Part shown: positions 15,097 to 21,399 of the stretch, one piece after another
How positions within the stretch are numbered: the stretch's first letter is position 1
Layout of the letters: each line of letters begins with the position of its first letter
Origin: an uncultured Roseburia sp.
GTDB taxonomy: Bacteria > Bacillota > Clostridia > Lachnospirales > Lachnospiraceae
Reading direction: 5' to 3'
Assembly: GCA_910584215.1 (NCBI GenBank)
Contig: CAJTYI010000052.1
Location: 1-21,399 of the forward strand
DNA: 21,399 bases
The notes under the pieces: generated by a model
The model's input: the letters and a program-made list of their open reading frames with translations, nothing else
What the model was told of the DNA's origin: nothing
The model's database searches: none
Position numbers and translations under genes: made by a program

Positions 15097-16779
15097 TTAT
15101 GCTTTTCCCACCATCTGCATCCGTTTTTCAAACTCTTCCACCGGCAGCGGACGGTCAAAATAAAATCCTTGCGCCAGAAAACAATTATTCTCTTTTAAAA
15201 TGCGTACCTGCTCAAGATTTTCGACGCCCTCCGCGATACACTCGAGCCCCAGATTCTGCGCCAGCGCAATGATATGCTGAAACATCACAAACTTTCTGGC
15301 ATCCCCGCCCTCTTTCTGCGGCAGGAAGCTCTTATCCACTTTGAGCACATTCCAGGACATTTCCTCGATCAGATTGAGCGAAGAGTAGCCCACGCCGAAA
15401 TCATCCACCGACGTGCGAATCCCCCTCGTCTGCAGGCCGCCCACAATGCGCTTCAAATCCTTAAACTCTACATCCGTGGTCGTCTCCGTAAGCTCGATCT
15501 CCAGGTACTGGTGGGGAATGCGATAGGCATCAATAATGGAAAAAATGTGGTCGAGCAGATCGCTATCCTCGAGGTGGCGCCTGGAAAGATTGACAGATAC
15601 CCGCACCATCTCTCTTCCTTCCTCAATCCAGCGGCGCATGTCCTTACATACATGCTCCAAAACATAAAAATCCAGCTCGCAGATCGCATTGTCCTGCTCT
15701 AGCACCGGAATAAAATTGTCCGGCGAGAGCACTTTGCCGTCTTTCATCCAGCGGCAAAGAGCCTCCGCACCGACCAGCCGGTACTCCTTCAAATCAACCT
15801 TTGGCTGATAATAGACCAGAAATTCCTGCTCGTCGAGCGCCTTTTGAAAATTAGCCTCCACCTGCTTAATTCGGTCAATCCGCTCCATCAAAGCTTCGTT
15901 GTAAAAAACATACGGGGCTTTCGCCGTCCTCGCCATTTTCAACGCCGAAGCCGTCTTATCCATAATATCATTGGGCAGACGGGCGGCGTCATTGTCAGGT
16001 ATCACATAATATCCGGCAATCGCACTGACGCAAATTTTTTTGTTCTCAGCTTCATCATAGAATATGTCCATACCCTGCAGGTATTCCATGACAAAATCGA
16101 GCTTCTCCTTACAGAACAACGCCAGAAAACTATCTCCTCCGACACGGCAGACGCACTCTTCCTGCGAAAATTCATCCTCGAGATTCTTGACAAAAGCGAG
16201 CATAACCTTGGTGCCGTTATCCCGTCCCAACACGCGGTTGACCGTAGAAAAACGCCTCATATTGAACGAGCAGGCGACATAACGGCCGATCTGCCGCTCT
16301 TTCATCTGCCGTTCTGCCAGTCTCATAAAATATGTAATATTCCAGACGGGCATCTGGTGATCGCGCAGCTTCATTTCCTCCGCCAGATGCATAAACTTCA
16401 CACGCTGATTAAAACGAAACAGCATCTTCTCCACAACTGCTATCTTATCCAGCTCAATGCCGCTCCAGGCGCTCTCCCCCGCTTTGGGATAAAAGCGGTA
16501 ATATACGGTATCCCCCTCGCCAAACACTTCCTTGATCGTGATAACGTTGGCCTCGTCGTATTCCCCCTGCCGCAGAGAGTACTGCACAATCCGCTCTTCC
16601 TCCCCGATACCGTCAGAAAGCATATCATAGAAACTGGCCTCCACACGCCCGATTCTCAAAAACCGGCAGATATCTGCAAGCGCATCATTTACCTCCGGCG
16701 CCTCCACACGCTCAATCTGCTCCGTCAACATCATAAAACGTTCTACGGACTCCATATAAACTTTGTAATCAAATGCCAT
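15097..16779 (-). CDS. GGDEF(degenerate)-EAL cyclic-di-GMP phosphodiesterase
   Basis: A 560-residue soluble protein: an N-terminal ~130-residue segment without recognised motifs (possibly a sensory or GAF-like fold), a GGDEF domain, and a C-terminal EAL domain. The GGDEF signature is GGDSF (near residue 213), and the metal-binding Asp of the usual DID-FK segment is replaced (SFNMRRFSTVN), so cyclase activity is unlikely; GTP binding as an allosteric input is possible. The EAL domain is complete: YQPKVD, EALCRW (near 337), VNLSRR, ELTET, VDDFGVGYSSL (near 459), KVDKSF, AEGVE and QGFYFDRPLP, so c-di-GMP hydrolysis is expected. The frame extends to 16854, but the ATG at 16779 has a perfect AGGAGG 8 nt upstream. 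It overlaps the upstream sensor gene by 11 nt, implying coupled translation. Confidence 0.92.
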   Translation of the reverse strand: MAFDYKVYMESVERFMMLTEQIERVEAPEVNDALADICRFLRIGRVEASFYDMLSDGIGEEERIVQYSLRQGEYDEANVITIKEVFGEGDTVYYRFYPKAGESAWSGIELDKIAVVEKMLFRFNQRVKFMHLAEEMKLRDHQMPVWNITYFMRLAERQMKERQIGRYVACSFNMRRFSTVNRVLGRDNGTKVMLAFVKNLEDEFSQEECVCRVGGDSFLALFCKEKLDFVMEYLQGMDIFYDEAENKKICVSAIAGYYVIPDNDAARLPNDIMDKTASALKMARTAKAPYVFYNEALMERIDRIKQVEANFQKALDEQEFLVYYQPKVDLKEYRLVGAEALCRWMKDGKVLSPDNFIPVLEQDNAICELDFYVLEHVCKDMRRWIEEGREMVRVSVNLSRRHLEDSDLLDHIFSIIDAYRIPHQYLEIELTETTTDVEFKDLKRIVGGLQTRGIRTSVDDFGVGYSSLNLIEEMSWNVLKVDKSFLPQKEGGDARKFVMFQHIIALAQNLGLECIAEGVENLEQVRILKENNCFLAQGFYFDRPLPVEEFEKRMQMVGKA

Positions 16780-18046
16780 TCTCCCGTCCTCCTGCCTCAA
16801 GCTGTGGAAGCCGTACCACACAGGATGTACCCTTTTCAGGCTCACTCTCCACATAAATCGTTCCCGCCATCTTGCGCACCAGAACGCCCAGGACCGAAAA
16901 TCCTTTCTCTACCACGCCCTCGTCATCAAAGATGTCAATACTCTTTTTTTGCAGGCTGGCCCGCGAACTCTCCAACTGCTCTTTGGTCATGCCTACGCCA
17001 TTGTCGCGGATTTCAATCATAAGCCATGTGGAATAGGAAATCTTTTCACAGGAAACAAAAACTTTGACCCATCCCCGATCCGTATATTGGATACTGTTCT
17101 GCAGCAGCTTGTAGACAATCTGACCGATTCTGCCGGAGTCCCCCATCAGCACGCGCGGCACGTCCTGTTCAATATGCGCCTCAATCGCGACCTTCTCTGT
17201 GTCCACCTGTGCCCGCGCACTGCTCACCATCTGATCAATGAGATCGCGAATCTCATACTCGCCCTCCATCAGCTCTACTTTGCCGTCGGACATACGCACA
17301 TACTCGATCGTATCCTCCACATTACAGAGCAAACCCATGCTTTGTCCGCGCAGAGTCTTTAACGTGCGGTACATCTCGCCCGGATTGCCGCTCTCCAACG
17401 CTTGGTTGATCGATTCGTTCCAGCCGCTCATGCTTTTTTCCATGTTCAGGCCCATTTTCATAATATAGGCGGTCTGGGAGCGGGCCGCCCGCTCCATCTT
17501 GCGGCTGTTCTCGATTGCGATATAGCTGCGATATGCCATCTCGGATAATATTTTGGCGATCTCCGCCAAGAAAACCGCTGTCTTTTCTACTACGTTGCGC
17601 TCCAATATACGCACGCGTTTTAAAGCCTCTAAATAAATATTCTCATCAATATTAAGCTCCGCCGCGATGGCTCTCATTTTTTCTTCGTCCAGCTCATGTG
17701 TTCTCACCTGACCGCCGATAAAACTGCCGATAAATTTGCCTTCCACCATTATCGGCGCTGCAAAGTCCACCAGGCCGGCATGGCAATCATAGATCGAAAC
17801 CTGTTTCGTCCGCAGGGTTTCGAGTGCACCGTTCTTATCGCACTGTTCACATCTTTTGCAGCCAAGGGGTGACTTTCTGGTGAGTTCCATACAAAAATCC
17901 GTAAATCTGCTTCCCTCTGTCACAGCCACACCCTGTGCGTCGGCTGTGAGCGCGGCCATTCCGGTAAAATCCGAAAACCCGTCCTGAATTTGCTGAAGTA
18001 TACCAACATCAATCAAATCCGTCAATACTAATTCTTTCAAAAACAT
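16769..18046 (-). CDS. PocR-domain sensor with histidine-kinase-like ATPase domain lacking the phosphoacceptor His
   Basis: A 425-residue cytoplasmic sensor. Residues ~8-165 are a PocR ligand-binding domain with its cysteine/histidine signature (C63-x2-C66-x2-C69 ... YDCHAGLVDFAAPI with C88-H89). A helical linker follows, then a HATPase_c domain with N-box LLQNSIQYT (N317), G1 box DNGVGM (348-353) and a weak G2 region. At the expected H-box (usual MSHEIRTPM) this protein reads MGLNMEKSM, with L200 at the histidine position; no histidine occurs from 118 to 290. Classical autophosphorylation is therefore unlikely. No receiver domain or response regulator is adjacent; the partner gene is the overlapping GGDEF-EAL. 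The ATG sits unusually close (2 nt) to GGAGG; a TTG two codons later is an alternative start. An extended -10 promoter lies upstream. Confidence 0.9.
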   Translation of the reverse strand: MFLKELVLTDLIDVGILQQIQDGFSDFTGMAALTADAQGVAVTEGSRFTDFCMELTRKSPLGCKRCEQCDKNGALETLRTKQVSIYDCHAGLVDFAAPIMVEGKFIGSFIGGQVRTHELDEEKMRAIAAELNIDENIYLEALKRVRILERNVVEKTAVFLAEIAKILSEMAYRSYIAIENSRKMERAARSQTAYIMKMGLNMEKSMSGWNESINQALESGNPGEMYRTLKTLRGQSMGLLCNVEDTIEYVRMSDGKVELMEGEYEIRDLIDQMVSSARAQVDTEKVAIEAHIEQDVPRVLMGDSGRIGQIVYKLLQNSIQYTDRGWVKVFVSCEKISYSTWLMIEIRDNGVGMTKEQLESSRASLQKKSIDIFDDEGVVEKGFSVLGVLVRKMAGTIYVESEPEKGTSCVVRLPQLEAGGRENGI

Positions 18047-18106
18047 CTCCTCCCGAGATAATCACATAGCAGTTCCCGCCTGCCAAATACTTTTGTACTT
18101 TAATAC

Positions 18107-18115
18107 ATTATAACA
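18107..18115 (-). promoter_or_regulatory. Extended -10 promoter for the PocR sensor / c-di-GMP operon
   Basis: On the minus strand TGTTATAAT (18115-18107) is a perfect TATAAT with the TGn extension. The -35 region (TTTTAG at 17-bp spacing) is poor, which is typical of extended -10 promoters. A start near 18100 gives a leader of about 54 nt. Confidence 0.6.
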
Positions 18116-18222
18116 TAGATTTCTGACTTCTAAAATGTTTTTTTCACGTTTTGCAATAATTAAGGTCATTATGGGTTACTGTTCACACAGGCTTGCAAAC
18201 TTCCCCATAACACATGCGAAAC

Positions 18223-18263
18223 AAAAAACAGAATGTCCCTGCTGTTATGCAAAAACATTCTGT
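18223..18263 (-). terminator. Intrinsic terminator after the beta-propeller gene
   Basis: On the minus strand ACAGAATGT (18263-18255) pairs with ACATTCTGT (18236-18228), a 9-bp stem with an 18-nt loop, followed by a run of T (18228-18223). It lies 39 nt after the stop codon and separates the sigma factor operon from the c-di-GMP operon. Confidence 0.8.
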
Positions 18264-18302
18264 CTCTCTTTCCTCCGCCGACTGTCGAGGGGCACTTGTT
18301 CA

Positions 18303-20525
18303 TCAGAGCGCCAATTTCTCTTTCATCCGGTAACTGTCCGCCCTGTCATAAGAAATAATCTCATCTGGCGACGCGATAAAAAACTGCTGCCCGATATAAA
18401 TGCCGCGATATTCATCCAACTTGCGGTTCTCTCCGACTGCCTCCGTCATAATCTCATGGAATTTGCCGTCCTTCCACTGAAATACGCTATAATAACTCCG
18501 CCTTTTCTCCCCGTAGTTTTCCATTGCCAGTCCGATGAGATTCTCCTGCGCATCTACTAGTACGCATTTGTAATTGTAAAGCGCCGGGCTGTAATCCACT
18601 TCTGCAATCACACAGCTGCCTAGCGTGGTAAGCTCTGATGGATTCGAGATATCAAACATACTGATCTTAATCCCTTTCCTGCTGCCGCTGTCCGGGTCGG
18701 TTTCATAGCCGATGCCCAGCAGTTTGTCCTCCCCCCAGAAATGCAAGTACTCGGAAAATCCGGTGATCTTAAGCTCCGAGCGTATCACAGGATTCGTTTC
18801 GTCCGTCAAATCTACGGCAAACAGCGGGTCCGTATTGCGGTATGTGACAAAATATACCATGCTGCCAAGATAACGCGCCGCATAGATCTCTTCGCCCTTG
18901 GCGATACCCTCAAGTTTTCCCGTCAGTGAAAGATTCTCATCCAACAGGTAAAGCGCATTGCTCTCCTCCACGCCCGCATAATCCGTCGTCAAAACACGCA
19001 GCTTTCCATCGCTCTCATGAATCGCAAACGTATCGTTGACTGCTCCTTTGACGGATGCCGCGCCCACCGCGTTCATCTGTCCATTTTTTAATGAAAATTT
19101 GGCGATCTGCGTATTACAGGTTGTGGATTCATAGGACTCATAATACAGATACAGCGCGTCGGAACTGACATAAGTGTTCGCATAACTGCTCAAAATCAGC
19201 GTATGATCAATCATCCTGTCCGGTTGGCCGATGCTCACCGAGGATACCAAAAGCCCCTGATCGCCGGTTTCCCTGGGAAGATAGATACAGTCTGCCGCCA
19301 CCGGTTCATCGTTTACCAGCGGAATCCACCCTCCGGCGCTTTTCTCCTCGATCGCCGCGCTCCGCTGCATCGCGGGACGGGAAACCATTGTGCTGGTAAA
19401 CAAATAGACGATTTCCCCCATTTTGCGCGACGTTTTGTAATAGCCCTGCTGCTTAACGCTGCCTCTAAGCTTCGGTGCACTGCGGTCCGCGATATCATAA
19501 GTGAGCACTTCCGTCACCGTCTGGGTCTCTGTAAAAAAGACGTCATAGTCCGCCTTCTCTTCTTTCTCAAGCGGGAGCAGCCCGTTTCCATTGCTTTTAT
19601 ATATGCTGCCTGCACCCGTCCCCATCTGCTCCGGCGTCTCATATTCATCCTGCTCGTCATCTTTCTTCGACAAGGAAGTCTCCTCACGCTCAACAATGAG
19701 GTTTAATGTATCTCCATCAATATACATTTCCTGAATCCGGTCTGCGGCAGTTTGATACTCTAATACTATCGTTCCTACTACTTTCATCGCCTCTGCGCTG
19801 ATGTCAACGATATTGACCTGCTCACCGTCAACCGTGTAAATATATGTTCCGTCATTCTTTATGATATCGCTTTCATCCACGCCTTCCGTCTGCAGATTTG
19901 TGGTAGAATAGCCCTCCTCTGCGCTATCCTCCGCTGTTTCCAAAGATTGTTTGGTACTTGCCGCAGCGCCGCCCGCGCCCGATTCCGATTTTATCAGATC
20001 AACCACACTGCCGCCTGTGTCGCGTGTTACCCCATCTGACACATCCTCGGTATAATAGTATTTCTGGTCTATCTCGAACTCGTTCAACGCATCATATACT
20101 TCACCGTAATCTTTTGCCACGGTATACAGATCTCCGGCATCTCGTTTGGGCTCACTGGAAAAAGCGCTGCCCGCAGTCTCTGCGGCCTCCGCTGCCACTG
20201 TAGCATCACTTTCGACAGGCTGGGCGTTCTCCCCCTGCTGTGCCATGTTTCCATTATTATCCTTGTTCACCATGGTCTCATTCGCATAGCCATCGGCCTG
20301 CCTTTCATTGGACGAAAACACAAACACATGCGCCGTGTAAGCGAGCATGAGACAGGCGGCCGCCGCTGTGATGCCGCCGATTCTTCTGGTTTTCGTGCGC
20401 TTTGCCTGCTGCCGGCGCTTTATTTCCTCCAGTCTTTCCTTGATCGCTTCGGGTTCTAAACGATCCGGTATCTCAATATCATGCGCAGAATTTTTGATTT
20501 TTTCTAAAATTTCCTGTTCTGTCAT
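18303..20525 (-). CDS. Membrane-anchored beta-propeller protein, probable anti-sigma partner
   Basis: A 740-residue protein. Residues 1-47 are charged and helical (IPDRLEPEAIKERLEEIKRRQQ), 48-70 form one transmembrane segment, 71-~200 a low-complexity Ala/Glu/Ser-rich linker, and the rest matches the secreted beta-propeller family, beginning with TTNLQTEGVDESDIIKNDGTYIY and followed by repeated blade-like strands with GDTLNLI, YYESYES and RYLGSMVYFVTYR. Topology should be cytosolic N-terminus, external propeller. It starts 29 nt after the ECF sigma stop, with a GGGAGG ribosome site. The order sigma then single-pass membrane protein suggests that the short cytosolic tail binds the sigma factor and the propeller senses something outside; this is inference, since no standard anti-sigma domain (zinc-type) is present. 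Confidence 0.88.
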   Translation of the reverse strand: MTEQEILEKIKNSAHDIEIPDRLEPEAIKERLEEIKRRQQAKRTKTRRIGGITAAAACLMLAYTAHVFVFSSNERQADGYANETMVNKDNNGNMAQQGENAQPVESDATVAAEAAETAGSAFSSEPKRDAGDLYTVAKDYGEVYDALNEFEIDQKYYYTEDVSDGVTRDTGGSVVDLIKSESGAGGAAASTKQSLETAEDSAEEGYSTTNLQTEGVDESDIIKNDGTYIYTVDGEQVNIVDISAEAMKVVGTIVLEYQTAADRIQEMYIDGDTLNLIVEREETSLSKKDDEQDEYETPEQMGTGAGSIYKSNGNGLLPLEKEEKADYDVFFTETQTVTEVLTYDIADRSAPKLRGSVKQQGYYKTSRKMGEIVYLFTSTMVSRPAMQRSAAIEEKSAGGWIPLVNDEPVAADCIYLPRETGDQGLLVSSVSIGQPDRMIDHTLILSSYANTYVSSDALYLYYESYESTTCNTQIAKFSLKNGQMNAVGAASVKGAVNDTFAIHESDGKLRVLTTDYAGVEESNALYLLDENLSLTGKLEGIAKGEEIYAARYLGSMVYFVTYRNTDPLFAVDLTDETNPVIRSELKITGFSEYLHFWGEDKLLGIGYETDPDSGSRKGIKISMFDISNPSELTTLGSCVIAEVDYSPALYNYKCVLVDAQENLIGLAMENYGEKRRSYYSVFQWKDGKFHEIMTEAVGENRKLDEYRGIYIGQQFFIASPDEIISYDRADSYRMKEKLAL

Positions 20526-20554
20526 AGATTCCTCCCTCTTTGATTCTGTGACCG

Positions 20555-21070
20555 TTAAGTCTGTATGTTCTGACCCAATTTTCGGATTGCCCGGCTCTCC
20601 TTAGAGCGCAGCGTGTTTTCATTCATATGCAAAAGCTCCGCGATCTCCCTGCTCTTGTAACCGCAAAACAGATGGAGACCTACAATCATACGCTCTTCCT
20701 GGTCAAGCGAAAAAAACATTTCCCGGCAGAGCGCCGCTTCCTCCGGCCCCTCTTCCCTGCAATTGGCTCCCTCTAAGATTTCCTGTGTCAATTCCTCATT
20801 TTTTTTGCAGTACTCCCGCAGCTTTGCCTTGCAGCGGTTCGATAATATCTTAAATATCCAATTCTTGAAAAGCTCATCGGCCTTGAGCTTTTTTAGGCCG
20901 ACAAACGCTTCCACCACCGTTTCGCTGACCGCGTCCTCCGCGTCCGCCGGGTGACAGAGTATATACAGAGCAAACCGGTACATATCCTGATAGACCGTGC
21001 CATACAGCTTCGCGAAGGCATCTGTATCCCCACGCTTTGCCGCCCTTACCAGTTGAAGATCATGATCCAT
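20555..21070 (-). CDS. ECF-type RNA polymerase sigma factor
   Basis: A 171-residue sigma-70 family protein of the ECF group. Region 2 is clear (LVRAAKRGDTDAFAKLYGTVYQDMYRFA, ADAEDAVSETVVEAF, LFKNWIFKILSNRCKAKLREY), then a short acidic linker, then a region 4 helix-turn-helix (SLDQEERMIVGLHLFCGYKSREIAELLHMNENTLRSKESRAIRKL). No region 1 or 3. The ATG at 21070 is preferred because AAGGGA lies 6 nt upstream; an ATG two codons earlier (21076) would overlap that site. It should direct polymerase to a small regulon, probably including its own promoter, and be held by the co-encoded membrane beta-propeller protein. No convincing sigma-A or ECF promoter could be named upstream; the end repeat lies 83 nt away. 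Confidence 0.93.
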   Translation of the reverse strand: MDHDLQLVRAAKRGDTDAFAKLYGTVYQDMYRFALYILCHPADAEDAVSETVVEAFVGLKKLKADELFKNWIFKILSNRCKAKLREYCKKNEELTQEILEGANCREEGPEEAALCREMFFSLDQEERMIVGLHLFCGYKSREIAELLHMNENTLRSKESRAIRKLGQNIQT

Positions 21071-21158
21071 TGGCATTCCCTTTCTTTCGTGTTAAAATAG
21101 GTGCACTTATTCCCACTCGCTTCCGGCATCAACCGCCATTCCTGTTCTGATATTTATG

Positions 21159-21369
21159 TATAGGTTATTAACTGTTTTGATTGATATCATCAAAATGAAT
21201 AAATATGCATAGCTGTTTTATTCAGAAGTGATAGAAATTTTTTATATTCGCAGTGTAAATGCGGCGTCCGGCAGGTATCCTAACGGCAGGTGATGCTTGC
21301 TTTTTGACCTCCGTAAAAACGTCAGGGGTTCTTGGCATGCCGTTTGGGGCATCGGGTTGCGCGTCTTTT
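21159..21369 (-). repeat. Right copy of the diverged ~210-bp inverted repeat
   Basis: Read on the minus strand from 21369 this copy begins AAAAGACG (21369-21362), then four differing bases, ACCCGATGCCCCAAA (21357-21343), AGAACC, GCCGCATTTAC (21265-21255), GAATAAA (21223-21217) with ATGCA soon after, and a TAATAACCTATAC block ending near 21159. These blocks recur in the same order and at almost the same offsets in 1-212. Within it, TTTTGAT...ATCAAAA (21175-21195) is a small inverted repeat. This is most of the gene-free stretch 21071-21399; it ends about 88 nt before the sigma factor ATG. Confidence 0.65.
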
Positions 21370-21399
21370 CAGTGTTGAACCACCTCGTCGTGTCTGTCC
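21322..21399 (-). other. Short open frame entering from the right edge
   Basis: The minus-strand frame from the window edge is open to a TGA at 21322-21324, reading ...GSTLKRRATRCPKRHAKNP. The left copy of the repeat begins KRRITRCPKEAR in the matching frame. It could be the tail of a gene outside the window, or chance. No family is recognised. Confidence 0.2.

Noticed and set aside
15844..17022. 392-codon plus-strand frame across the GGDEF-EAL and PocR genes
   Set aside because: It is antisense to two clearly real genes and spans their overlap; His/Leu/Ile-rich shadow composition.

Overview
The window looks like an ordinary chromosomal stretch from an anaerobic Firmicute, most likely a Clostridia/Lachnospiraceae-type genome. 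This is inferred from the T-box-controlled tyrS, Gram-positive ribosome binding sites, a spore-coat-like ferritin-fold protein, PocR-type sensing, EAL proteins with eroded GGDEF domains, and an ECF sigma factor paired with a membrane beta-propeller protein. There are 13 protein genes, all on the minus strand except tyrS. No rRNA, tRNA, CRISPR array or recognisable transposase was seen.

Reading the minus strand (right to left): (i) 21070-18303, an ECF sigma factor and a membrane-anchored beta-propeller protein, ended by a clear intrinsic terminator. (ii) 18046-14251, behind an extended -10 promoter, a PocR/HATPase sensor protein whose phosphoacceptor histidine is missing, overlapping by 11 nt a GGDEF(degenerate)-EAL c-di-GMP phosphodiesterase, then an alpha/beta hydrolase. 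(iii) tyrS on the plus strand (13019-14245), with a full sigma-A promoter and T-box leader carrying a UAC (Tyr) specifier; it converges on the hydrolase with 5 nt between stop codons. (iv) 12499-9254, an integral-membrane EAL protein, then metY. (v) 9038-8580, a ferritin-like protein with its own terminator. (vi) 8309-6679, a Cof-type HAD phosphatase tightly coupled to a membrane-anchored protein of unknown function. (vii) 6423-5491, an M19 dipeptidase. (viii) 5299-229, a Na/Pi cotransporter-PhoU fusion followed by a SWIM-SNF2 helicase, behind a strong promoter.

Three non-coding structures stand out. A 32/33-bp tandem repeat (seven units, 6461-6690) lies just upstream of the dipeptidase gene; most units carry a near-consensus sigma-A promoter pointing at that gene, so the array resembles a multiplied promoter. 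Upstream of the HAD gene, three successive inverted repeats (8330-8439) form a compact structured leader or small palindromic element. The two ends of the window (1-212 and 21159-21369) carry a diverged inverted repeat of about 210 bp, collinear through several exactly conserved blocks.

The best candidate for an undescribed system is the PocR/HATPase - GGDEF/EAL pair. The sensor keeps ATP-site motifs but has leucine in place of the H-box histidine and no histidine at all between residues 118 and 290, and it is translationally coupled to a c-di-GMP enzyme with intact phosphodiesterase residues and a broken cyclase motif. That suggests signalling without classical phosphotransfer; this is inference, not demonstrated.
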